Source: Lachnospiraceae bacterium
GTDB taxonomy: Bacteria; Bacillota; Clostridia; Lachnospirales; Lachnospiraceae
Assembly (NCBI GenBank): GCA_017557525.1
Contig: JAFYYN010000045.1
Coordinates: 1 to 61,098, forward strand
Reading direction: 5' to 3'
DNA length: 61,098 nucleotides
Shown here: in pieces, positions 37,937 through 45,283 of the stretch
Layout: every line of letters starts with the position of its first letter
Numbering within the stretch: position 1 is the stretch's first letter
Program-made: the position numbers and the translations under genes
The notes under the pieces: generated by a model
What the model was told of the DNA's origin: nothing
Database searches by the model: none
Seen by the model: the letters and a program-made list of their open reading frames with translations, nothing else

Positions 37937-38296
37937 GTGATAATTTGGAGCGATAAACTGTTCTTATCGGACAGTATAAAAGCTAAGAATCTGAAAAAGC
38001 TTAAAAAGATTAAGAAAAAACTTGAAAAACCAAATAGGATCAGGTTCGGTGCCCACCTTATCACTATAAATACAGGGGGCAGGGATCTGCTGGATATCTA
38101 CAGTATAACCTTCTTCCCGGCAAAACATTATAAAACAAAGGAAGATGATATCCATATCGTAGGAGTGGCCGGAGGCTCCGAGGAAGCACAGGAGCTTGCG
38201 GGAGGCATTATAGCAAGACTTGTAAATGACGGCTATGAGCTTTCACCTGCGGGAGTTAAATCCTACTTTGAGATCAAAAGCCCTGAGGTTTCCTGA
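37937..38296 (+). CDS. Small basic/mixed protein of unknown function
   Basis: 119 residues, no known family recognised. A Lys-rich N-terminal segment (KAKNLKKLKKIKKKLEK) is followed by an alpha/beta-looking part (HLITINTGGRDLLDIYSITF, then GGIIARLVNDGYELSP). The start is GTG at 37937, five bases after CGGAGG. No membrane segment or signal. Co-transcribed with the helical protein upstream. Confidence 0.65.
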   Translation: MIIWSDKLFLSDSIKAKNLKKLKKIKKKLEKPNRIRFGAHLITINTGGRDLLDIYSITFFPAKHYKTKEDDIHIVGVAGGSEEAQELAGGIIARLVNDGYELSPAGVKSYFEIKSPEVS

Positions 38297-38342
38297 TAAT
38301 ACGGTTTAAAAATATTCTTAAATTTTTACTTGGAGTTTGAGC

Positions 38343-39599
38343 ATGCTTTCAGTTATTCTTACAATATTAAAGATAATAGGAATAACATTAGCGGTACTGA
38401 TAGGATTGGTACTGCTTATTGTGCTGCTCGTAGGTTTTGTGCCTGTAAGGTACAGGGCCGATGCAAAATATCCTGCAGAGACCGACTTAAGTGATGAGGT
38501 CATCAGCCGCCGGAAGAGAGATGCCCTGATGAATAAGGTAAGGGCCTCAGATGAGGAAGGCTCCGGAGAGATTTACGGAGATCATAAAAAGGAGATACCG
38601 GTAAAAGCAAATGTGGTGGTTTCCTGGCTCCTGCATTTCGTACATGTTTCAGCGAACCTCAACGGTACCGATCTTATCATCAATGCAAAGGTACTTGGAC
38701 TTTTCAGGCTTTATTCCAATGATCCAGAGTATGTAAAGAAAAAGGAAGAAAAGAGAAAGAAGAAGGAAGAAAAGGAAAAAGCCAAGGCCGAAAAGCAAAA
38801 GAAAAAAGATCAGGATAAAAAGAAAGACGATGAAGAGGATGATGAGATAAAGAGCCTCACAACTGAGGAAGATATTAAATCATTGTATACTGAGAAAGAA
38901 ACAGAAAAAGAGACAAATAAGGACACAAACAAAGAAACAGATAAAGAAGAGAATTCATCGGAAAAAGCAGATGACTCTGATAAAAAAGATTCCGACAAAA
39001 AGAAAGACGATAAAAAGGAGGATAAGGATTCTGCGGAAACCGACAGCGAGGAAGAGGAGGAAGACGACGATTCCTGGTGGTTTGATGATGAAGAGGAAGA
39101 ATCGGTAGAAGAACCTGAAAGCAAGGGCATCATAGGAAAGATCAAAGCAATTCCTAAGAAAATTAAGGAAAAGCTTAAAGCGATCAGGGAAAAATTTAAA
39201 AACATAAAGCAGAAAATCAGGAAACTCAATAAAAAGAAAAATTACATCCTTGATATGAAGGATGACGAAAGAGTAATAAACGGAGTTAATTACGGCAAAA
39301 AGAAATTATTCCTTATAATAAAACGAGTGCTTCCAAAGAAATTAAAAGGAAGGGTTGCATTCGGAATGGACGACCCGGCTACCACAGGCTATATTACCGG
39401 AGCCGCAAGTCTTTTCTTCCCAATCTGGGGACCGCATTTTGATCTCGAACCCGATTTCGAAAATAAGAAATTGGAGGCAGATGTGGATCTAAAGGGAAGG
39501 ATCATATTAGCGATGCTTGTTATACCTGCCGTAAAGGTATGGTTTAATAAGGATATAAAGTACATCCGCAAGAAAATCCGCGGATTTAAGAAACTGTAA
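38343..39599 (+). CDS. DUF2953 protein (YtfI-like)
   Basis: About 418 residues. An N-terminal membrane segment (~7-30) is followed by FVPVRYRADAKYP, then VVSWLLHFVHVSANLNGTDL. A very long charged Lys/Glu/Asp/Ser linker (~135-265) comes next. The C-terminal DUF2953 part contains GVNYGKKKLFLIIKRVLPKK and GMDDPATTGYITGAASLFFP. In Firmicutes DUF2953 genes sit next to ytfJ/gerW, exactly as here. I prefer ATG 38343, seven bases after TGGAG; TTG 38337 is too close to it. Function unknown; sporulation-linked in spore formers. Confidence 0.82.
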   Translation: MLSVILTILKIIGITLAVLIGLVLLIVLLVGFVPVRYRADAKYPAETDLSDEVISRRKRDALMNKVRASDEEGSGEIYGDHKKEIPVKANVVVSWLLHFVHVSANLNGTDLIINAKVLGLFRLYSNDPEYVKKKEEKRKKKEEKEKAKAEKQKKKDQDKKKDDEEDDEIKSLTTEEDIKSLYTEKETEKETNKDTNKETDKEENSSEKADDSDKKDSDKKKDDKKEDKDSAETDSEEEEEDDDSWWFDDEEEESVEEPESKGIIGKIKAIPKKIKEKLKAIREKFKNIKQKIRKLNKKKNYILDMKDDERVINGVNYGKKKLFLIIKRVLPKKLKGRVAFGMDDPATTGYITGAASLFFPIWGPHFDLEPDFENKKLEADVDLKGRIILAMLVIPAVKVWFNKDIKYIRKKIRGFKKL

Positions 39600-39630
39600 A
39601 AAATAAAAATTTATAAAGGAGACAGGAAAA

Positions 39631-40047
39631 ATGACAGACGACAAGAAAAACAATTTTGCAGAGACAGTCACATCTCTTTTTAAGGGTATGGATTCCTTTA
39701 TTACTACAAAGACAGTAGTAGGCGAGGCAGTTAAATTTGATGACGGCACAGTTATCCTTCCTTTAGTTGATGTGAGCTTCGGCGTAGCTGCAGGCGCCTT
39801 TGCAAAGGACGCAAAGGGCAACAGCGCAGGCGGCGGATTAGGCGGAAAGATGTCACCCAGCTCAGTGCTCGTTATCAAGGACGGTCAGTGCAAGCTTGTC
39901 AGCGTAAAGAGTACCGATGCCGTATCCAAGGCTATTGATATGGTTCCCGGCTTAATTGACAAATTTAAGAAATCTCCCAAAGACAAGGAAAACGAGAAGG
40001 AAATGGTTAAAAAGGGAGAAGAGTTTTTAAAGGATCAGGAGAAATAA
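39631..40047 (+). CDS. GerW/YtfJ-family protein
   Basis: 138 residues. GMDSFITTKTVVGEAVKFDDGTVILPLVDVSFGVAAG, then GGLGGKMSPSSVLVI and VSVKSTDAVSKAIDMVPGLIDK are typical of Spore_YtfJ. In Bacillus, GerW is needed for proper spore germination; the family also occurs in non-sporing Lachnospiraceae, where its role is unknown. GGAG lies upstream. Immediately followed (4 bp) by the C11 protease gene. Confidence 0.9.
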   Translation: MTDDKKNNFAETVTSLFKGMDSFITTKTVVGEAVKFDDGTVILPLVDVSFGVAAGAFAKDAKGNSAGGGLGGKMSPSSVLVIKDGQCKLVSVKSTDAVSKAIDMVPGLIDKFKKSPKDKENEKEMVKKGEEFLKDQEK

Positions 40048-40051
40048 AGAA

Positions 40052-42325
40052 ATGAAGAAGTTTTCTAGATGGATAGCATATCTGCTGGTATCCGTTTTAT
40101 TGGTATGCTCTTTTTCAGGCTGCGGAATGCTTGATGACGAGCCTTCAGACAGCGGGGATTACGGGTTTTCATCAAATACCGACGATTCCTCCGAAAAAGG
40201 TCTGCTTGATGATCTGTTTGATGTCCTTTTAGAGGATGATACTACTACACCGAGTTATTCGGATGATGATTACGATCAGTTTAGCCAGGGCAGCAGTTCC
40301 AGCGATGATGATTTCTTAGATTCATTGTTTGATGCATTCTTTGGCAGCAGCTCATCGGATTATGGCTGGGGAGATTCCTCATACAGCGGCGGAAGTGATA
40401 ATTACATCGGCGGCAACACCGGAGAAAAGTTTGACTATGCAGATATCAGCGATATTGGTAGCGGTTCAGGAAAAGCAACGATCATGGTTTATGTGATCGG
40501 TTCTAACTTAGAGTCAGACAGCGGCTGTGCTACAATGGATATCCAGGAAATGTGCAAGGCAAACATTGGCAGCAATGTAAACCTTATCATTGAAGCAGGC
40601 GGAGCCAAGAGATGGCAGAACAGTGTCATGACATCCGGCAAGGTTGGCAGATTCCAGGTAGTGGGCGATGGCATCAGGGTTCTTGAGGACCGTGGAAAAA
40701 AGAGTATGGTTGAGCCCTCAGAGGTACTTGACTTTATCAAATATTCGGTTAAAAATTTCCCTGCTGACAGATACGGTTTCATCTTCTGGAATCACGGCGG
40801 CGGAACGATGGCCGGTTTTGGTATGGACGATCTGGCAAACGGCGATCTTTCACTTGATGAGATTTCAGACGCATTTGATAAGAGCGGTGTTAAATTTGAT
40901 TTCGTTGGATTTGATGCCTGCCTTATGGGTACCATCGAAACAGCATATGCATTATCCGATAATGCATCTTATTTAATAGCTGCAGAGGAAGAGGAGCCCG
41001 GTTACGGCTGGTATTATACAAGCTGGCTCAAGGCACTTTCACAGAATCCTAGTGTTGATATGGAAAAGCTCGGCAGCATAATAGTTGATGATTTCGTAGC
41101 TGCAAACGGTTCGGATGATGTTACCTTAAGTCTTATCGATTTAAGTAAAATATCTAATGTATATAAGAAGCTGAGCAATCTCTGTTCACAGGGAAATGCA
41201 GCTCTTTATGCAGGAAATTATAAAGAGATCGCCAAGGTAAGAAAAAATACAAAGTGCTACGGCGAAGGCAATTATGATCAGATAGATATAATTGATTTCT
41301 GCGAAAGATGCGGACTTGATGGAGCTGAGGACCTTATAGCTTCTGTAAAGGACTGCGTTGTATATCATAAGACAAATATTTCAAGGACCAATGGTCTTGC
41401 TATGTATTTCCCTTATGATTATCCGAGCTACTATAAGCAGATGAAGACCATGATGAAGAGCTTCGGAATGAACGATGACAAGGTTTCAGGCTTCTTCAAC
41501 AATTTCCTTTCCGCAAGATCGGGCGGTTCATGCTCACGTGCAATGACTCCCATGGCTGTTAAGACCGGTTATGAGGACGATACTCCTGAGGAAGATTTTA
41601 CAACAGAGGAATGGTATAACCAAGAGGTAGCTGAGGACAATGAAGTTGTTGAATTCGAATTAAACGAAGACGGACTTCTTCCTCTTACAGAAGAGGGCGA
41701 TGGCTACGTTTATGAGATTTCCGAGGATCAGGTGGATGCAATAGCGATGATCGATATTGGACTTTTTGCACTTACCGAAGATGGTTATATCGATTATGGA
41801 AATGACAATTCGTATGGTCTTGATGATTACGGCAATCTGATAATTGATTCTGATTTTACATGGGTTGCGATTAATGGCATTCCTGTTCCTTTCACTATAG
41901 TAGAAGAGGGCGAGACATCTGACGGCGGCAGTTATTGCTACGGAATTACAGATGCAATTTTAACAAGTGCCAGGACCGGCGAAGAAAGAGAAATAGAAAT
42001 ACTTATCTACTGGGATGACAAGCATGAAGGTCCTTATGTTAAGGGTTACAGAAATGCTACCGATGGTGAAGGTCCTTCGCAGGCAGAAAGAAATGTTACT
42101 AATTTCATAAAGGGTGATGTGATCCAGTTCATTTGTGATTTTTACACACTTGATGGTGATTACGATGATACATATTTATATGAAGATCCCATCGTAGTTA
42201 ATTCTCCTCTGGTTGTTTCGTATGAAGAAATCGGTTATGATGAGGTAGATGTCTATGGTCACATCCTTGATATTTACGGAAATGATTATTATACAGAAAC
42301 AGTTACAGTTCCGGCACCTTTTTAA
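40052..42325 (+). CDS. Secreted clostripain-type (C11) cysteine protease lipoprotein
   Basis: 757 residues. Lipobox FSGC (cysteine 24) anchors it to the outer membrane face. Residues ~27-125 are a Ser/Asp/Gly-rich flexible linker. The C11 domain follows (ATIMVYVIGSNLESD...). The catalytic dyad is visible as His248 in FWNHGGG and Cys290 in FDACLMG. Clostripain-like enzymes cut after Arg or Lys and may need Ca2+ and self-cleavage. The last ~250 residues are an acidic beta-rich extension of unknown role. Confidence 0.88.
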   Translation: MKKFSRWIAYLLVSVLLVCSFSGCGMLDDEPSDSGDYGFSSNTDDSSEKGLLDDLFDVLLEDDTTTPSYSDDDYDQFSQGSSSSDDDFLDSLFDAFFGSSSSDYGWGDSSYSGGSDNYIGGNTGEKFDYADISDIGSGSGKATIMVYVIGSNLESDSGCATMDIQEMCKANIGSNVNLIIEAGGAKRWQNSVMTSGKVGRFQVVGDGIRVLEDRGKKSMVEPSEVLDFIKYSVKNFPADRYGFIFWNHGGGTMAGFGMDDLANGDLSLDEISDAFDKSGVKFDFVGFDACLMGTIETAYALSDNASYLIAAEEEEPGYGWYYTSWLKALSQNPSVDMEKLGSIIVDDFVAANGSDDVTLSLIDLSKISNVYKKLSNLCSQGNAALYAGNYKEIAKVRKNTKCYGEGNYDQIDIIDFCERCGLDGAEDLIASVKDCVVYHKTNISRTNGLAMYFPYDYPSYYKQMKTMMKSFGMNDDKVSGFFNNFLSARSGGSCSRAMTPMAVKTGYEDDTPEEDFTTEEWYNQEVAEDNEVVEFELNEDGLLPLTEEGDGYVYEISEDQVDAIAMIDIGLFALTEDGYIDYGNDNSYGLDDYGNLIIDSDFTWVAINGIPVPFTIVEEGETSDGGSYCYGITDAILTSARTGEEREIEILIYWDDKHEGPYVKGYRNATDGEGPSQAERNVTNFIKGDVIQFICDFYTLDGDYDDTYLYEDPIVVNSPLVVSYEEIGYDEVDVYGHILDIYGNDYYTETVTVPAPF

Positions 42326-42372
42326 TAAACCGGCTGTCATGATGCTTTGTGTGACGACGTAGAAAAAAGTAC

Positions 42373-42401
42373 TTGCATTATTTTAAAACTTGTGATAGAA
42401 T
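42373..42401 (+). promoter_or_regulatory. Promoter of rpmB
   Basis: TTGCAT (42373-42378), 17-bp spacer, TAGAAT (42396-42401), about 55 bp before the rpmB start. Confidence 0.7.
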
Positions 42402-42454
42402 GTCAAATGTTTAAGGCTTTGGAGCCAAATTTGCGCGACAGGAGGTGTTTAATA

Positions 42455-42652
42455 ATGGCTAAATGCGCAATTTGTGAGAAAGAAAATAGATTCGGACATC
42501 AGTTAAGCTATTCAAGAAGCCACGTTTCAAGACGTGCTAACAGAATGTGGAAGACAAATGTTAAGTCTGTAAGAGTTAAGACTGCAGGCGGAACACAGAA
42601 GATGTATGTATGTACAGCTTGTCTCAGGTCCGGAAAAGTAGAACGTGCTTAA
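42455..42652 (+). CDS. rpmB: Ribosomal protein L28
   Basis: 65 residues. MAKCAICEKENRFGHQLSYS opens the protein and SHVSRRANRMWKTNVKSVRV is typical of L28. Cysteine pairs CAIC and CTAC indicate the zinc-binding form. The ATG at 42455 is seven bases after AGGAGGTG. A longer in-frame extension to 42347 would cover the promoter and is rejected. Confidence 0.97.
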   Translation: MAKCAICEKENRFGHQLSYSRSHVSRRANRMWKTNVKSVRVKTAGGTQKMYVCTACLRSGKVERA

Positions 42653-42679
42653 ATACTAGTACGGATACAGATTAAATCA

Positions 42680-42713
42680 AGGGCATGCTCTAAAAAGGGC
42701 ATGCCTATTTTCT
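42680..42713 (+). terminator. Terminator after rpmB
   Basis: AGGgCATGC-type arm (42680-42688) pairs with GCATGCCT (42699-42706) with one bulge, then ATTTTCTTCT. Confidence 0.6.
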
Positions 42714-42818
42714 TCTCGTAACTATTTGATGAGGAATATACTCTGAGACATCACAATGAAAGAAAGTTGTTTGCGTTAACGAAACATATAAGATAGCAAA
42801 AAAAGAAGAGTTAAAAAA

Positions 42819-43493
42819 ATGAGCACAAATATAAATACCTGGAAAGATAAATTAATGTCGGAATATAATAGTCCGTATTATAGTGAATTAAGAAATTTTT
42901 TAACGGAAGAATATAATACGAAAATAATATATCCACCAGCAAATGATATTTATAATGCATTAAAATATACACCGTTAAATAATGTAAAAGTAGTAATATT
43001 AGGACAGGATCCATACCATGAACCAAACCAGGCACACGGGCTTTCATTTTCTGTATTACCGGGAAATCCCGCACCGCCTTCACTCGTAAACATATATAAG
43101 GAATTAAAAGAAGATTGCGGATGTTATATTCCAAATAACGGGTATTTAAAAAAGTGGGCAGATCAGGGAGTATTATTATTAAATACAGTTTTAACAGTAA
43201 GAGCACATCAGGCATTTTCACATGCAAATCACGGTTGGGAAAAATTTACAGATGCAATAATTAAAGCAGTAAATGATGAAGACAGACCAATAGTTTTTTT
43301 GCTTTGGGGAAAGCCTTCACAGAAAAAAGAAATACTTTTAAATAACCCGAAACATCTTGTTTTAAAAGCTGCGCATCCCAGTCCTTTTTCAGCATATAAC
43401 GGCTTTTTCGGATGCAAACATTTTAGTAAAACAAATGAATTTTTAAAGCAAAATAATTGCAGGGAAATTGACTGGCAAATAGAAAATATTTAG
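42819..43493 (+). CDS. ung: Uracil-DNA glycosylase
   Basis: Family 1 UDG removes uracil from DNA. 224 residues. GQDPYH, with the catalytic Asp, is near residues 66-71. GLSFSV, LLLNTVLTV and the DNA-reading loop HPSPFS are all intact. Base composition differs sharply from neighbours: I count 46 G+C in the 180 bases from 42841 to 43020 (26 percent), against about half in the next gene, and codons end mostly in A or T. This suggests recent transfer. It is flanked by terminators or promoters, so it stands alone. Confidence 0.96.
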   Translation: MSTNINTWKDKLMSEYNSPYYSELRNFLTEEYNTKIIYPPANDIYNALKYTPLNNVKVVILGQDPYHEPNQAHGLSFSVLPGNPAPPSLVNIYKELKEDCGCYIPNNGYLKKWADQGVLLLNTVLTVRAHQAFSHANHGWEKFTDAIIKAVNDEDRPIVFLLWGKPSQKKEILLNNPKHLVLKAAHPSPFSAYNGFFGCKHFSKTNEFLKQNNCREIDWQIENI

Positions 43494-43509
43494 GTTTTTA
43501 TATTTATTA

Positions 43510-43538
43510 TTGACAATTATAAAAATAGATAATATAAT
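43510..43538 (+). promoter_or_regulatory. Consensus promoter P1 of the SCP2/AT-hook gene
   Basis: TTGACA (43510-43515), 17-bp spacer, TATAAT (43533-43538). The leader from here contains AAAACA/TTGTTTT and an 11-pair AAAAATTAAAT/ATTTAATTTTT hairpin. Confidence 0.85.
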
Positions 43539-43625
43539 CACTAACATAAAACAAAGCGTTGTTTTATTGTGCAGTATTGCGAAAAATTAAATAATTACAT
43601 ATTTAATTTTTGGCAATGTCGCATA

Positions 43626-43654
43626 TTTACAATTAATTAATACGGTGATATAAT
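43626..43654 (+). promoter_or_regulatory. Promoter P2 of the SCP2/AT-hook gene
   Basis: TTTACA (43626-43631), 17-bp spacer, TATAAT (43649-43654), about 40 bp before the start codon. Two strong tandem promoters suggest high expression. Confidence 0.8.
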
Positions 43655-43692
43655 CTCACTGTATATTTTTCCTATATTTTATGGAGGGCGTT

Positions 43693-44322
43693 ATGAAATA
43701 CGAAGAAATTGTTGCAAAAGTTAAAAAAGCTTATGCAAAAGCTGACACTGCACTCGTTGACGAGCATCTTGCAGTTCAGGTTGATGTAACCGGTGAAGGC
43801 GAAGGCGCCTTCTATATTGAAGTAGCAGATGGAAAGATCAATGTTGAGCCTTGGGAATATCTTGATCATGATTTCAAGATCCAGTGTGCAGCAGAAGAAA
43901 TTATTGCAATCGCTGAAGGCAAGAAGAAGCTTGGTCAGGAAGTAGAAGCAGGTAACGTTTACATTTCACGTAACTTTGATAAGGTTGCTGTATTTGATCT
44001 GATCGTTGCTAAGAAGGCTGCTGCAAAGAAGGCAGCTGCTCCTAAGGCAAAGGCAGAGAAGAAGACAGAAAAGAAAGCTGAGAAGAAAGTCGCAGCTAAG
44101 CCTGCAAAAAAGGAAACCGTAAAGGCTGAGAAGAAGGCAGCTCCTGCTACAGACAAGAAAAAGCCCGGCAGAAAGCCCAAGACAGAAGCTAAGGTTGAAG
44201 CACCTAAGGCAGAAGCTCCTAAGGCAGCAGAAGTAAAGGCTGAGGTTAAGGCAGAAGTAAAGGCTGAGGCACCTAAGAAAAAGCCCGGCAGAAAGCCCAA
44301 GACAGCAGAAGTTAAGGCTTGA
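43693..44322 (+). CDS. SCP2-like domain protein with histone-H1-like AT-hook tail
   Basis: 209 residues. The first ~100 (MKYEEIVAKVKKAYAKAD to VAVFDLIVAKK) look like an SCP2 sterol-carrier-type domain. The rest is a Lys/Ala/Pro/Glu tail with two copies of KKKPGRKPKT (about 157-166 and 196-205), which match AT-hook-like and H1-like DNA-binding motifs. The ATG at 43693 has GGAGGG four bases upstream; an earlier ATG at 43681 would place that site inside the gene. DNA or RNA binding is predicted from the tail; the ligand of the SCP2 part is unknown. It is monocistronic, with two promoters and a strong terminator. Confidence 0.75.
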   Translation: MKYEEIVAKVKKAYAKADTALVDEHLAVQVDVTGEGEGAFYIEVADGKINVEPWEYLDHDFKIQCAAEEIIAIAEGKKKLGQEVEAGNVYISRNFDKVAVFDLIVAKKAAAKKAAAPKAKAEKKTEKKAEKKVAAKPAKKETVKAEKKAAPATDKKKPGRKPKTEAKVEAPKAEAPKAAEVKAEVKAEVKAEAPKKKPGRKPKTAEVKA

Positions 44323-44335
44323 GATTAAATAAATT

Positions 44336-44362
44336 AAGCTACGGTTTTTCCGTAGCTTTTTT
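44336..44362 (+). terminator. Terminator of the SCP2/AT-hook gene
   Basis: AAGCTACGG (44336-44344) pairs with CCGTAGCTT (44350-44358), loop TTTTT, then TTTT. Confidence 0.92.
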
Positions 44363-44472
44363 CATACCATTATTTAAAAAGTAATGATTACGGTCTATGT
44401 CATGCTTTGAATAACAAGGTATGACATTATGTCCGCACGATATATGCAGTTTTGGTTTTAGATAATTTAGAG

Positions 44473-44501
44473 TTGACTATAAAAATCGAAAGTGTTAAAA
44501 T
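44473..44501 (+). promoter_or_regulatory. Promoter of the XRE-cupin / acyl-CoA synthetase unit
   Basis: TTGACT (44473-44478), 17-bp spacer, TAAAAT (44496-44501). An ACTCGAAATTCAAGAGT-like inverted repeat (near 44522-44539) lies in the leader and could be an operator. Confidence 0.65.
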
Positions 44502-44571
44502 ATATGAGCAGAAAAAATAAAAACTCGAAATTCAAGAGTTTTTATTTTAATTTAAGGTAGGAGATCATTAA

Positions 44572-45126
44572 ATGGATGACGAGATAAGAGAGATAGCTGA
44601 ACGTATAGCGGGCTTAAGAGATGCCTGCGGTTATACCCAGGAAGAATTTGCTTCAAAATTAGGTGTTGATCTTGCAACATATAAGGAATATGAATCAACC
44701 GGGAAAAACGTTCCTATCAGTACAATATACCAGATATCAAAATTATGTGATGTTGATTTTGCGGAAATACTTACCGGAGAATCTGCAAAGCTTGACACAT
44801 ACCATGTAGTAAGAAAAGGACAGGGTCAGGTAATCGACAGGATTCCCGGATATTATTTCAAAGATCTGGCATTCAGATTTACAAAGAAAATAATGCAGCC
44901 TCTTCTTGTTACGATCGATCCTTCGGATAAGCCCGTTGATCTTGTAACACATAAAGGAGAGGAATTTAATCTCTGCCTTAAAGGGAAAATAACTGTGGTA
45001 TTAGGTACAAAAAGTATTCTTCTCGAAGAGGGAGACAGCGTATATTTTAATCCCATGATCCCGCACGGCCAGCGCTGTGGCGGAGATGAGCCTGCCACAT
45101 TCCTCACCATGATAGCCGAGGTGTGA
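44572..45126 (+). CDS. XRE-family regulator with cupin domain
   Basis: 184 residues. Helix-turn-helix at ~5-62 (LRDACGYTQEEFASKLGVDLATYKEYESTG), cupin_2 sensor at ~105-184 (HKGEEFNLCLKGKITVVLG, then EEGDSVYFNPMIPHGQR). Such regulators commonly lie next to the gene they control; here an acyl-CoA/AMP ligase follows after a structured spacer, and pairing of these two families is common in Lachnospiraceae. The ligand may be a carboxylic acid or acyl-CoA (inference). GGTAGGAG precedes the start. Confidence 0.9.
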   Translation: MDDEIREIAERIAGLRDACGYTQEEFASKLGVDLATYKEYESTGKNVPISTIYQISKLCDVDFAEILTGESAKLDTYHVVRKGQGQVIDRIPGYYFKDLAFRFTKKIMQPLLVTIDPSDKPVDLVTHKGEEFNLCLKGKITVVLGTKSILLEEGDSVYFNPMIPHGQRCGGDEPATFLTMIAEV

Positions 45127-45250
45127 GTGCCCTTAAGAGTTGTAAATCTTAGGGGCGTTGCACGTCGCAGGGAGGGAAACGTTCCGCAAAGCGGAATGGG
45201 GAACCCCTACGACTCGGCTCCGTTCCACGAAGTGGAATGGAGTTTTATAA
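45127..45250 (+). repeat. Multi-hairpin spacer between regulator and ligase
   Basis: Three successive foldbacks are present. GCCCTTAAGA/TCTTAGGGGC lies at about 45129-45156. A second arm is closed by GTCG..GGG/CCC..CGAC and holds GTTCCGC-AAA-GCGGAAT (45165-45214). CTCCGTTCCAC-GAA-GTGGAATGGAG (about 45220-45243) is followed by TTTT. The last can act as a terminator or attenuator, so the ligase (start 45284, AGGAGG) may be expressed at a lower level than the regulator. Confidence 0.65.
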
Positions 45251-45283
45251 GGTTATTAAAAAGAGGAATAGGAGGACATATCA

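Noticed and set aside
38810-39229. Ser-rich 139-codon frame on the minus strand
   Set aside because: It is the reverse reading of the Lys/Glu/Asp-rich linker in the DUF2953 gene.
43959-44300. Ala/Phe-rich membrane-like frame on the minus strand
   Set aside because: Reverse reading of the Lys/Ala tail of the SCP2/AT-hook gene; no start signals.
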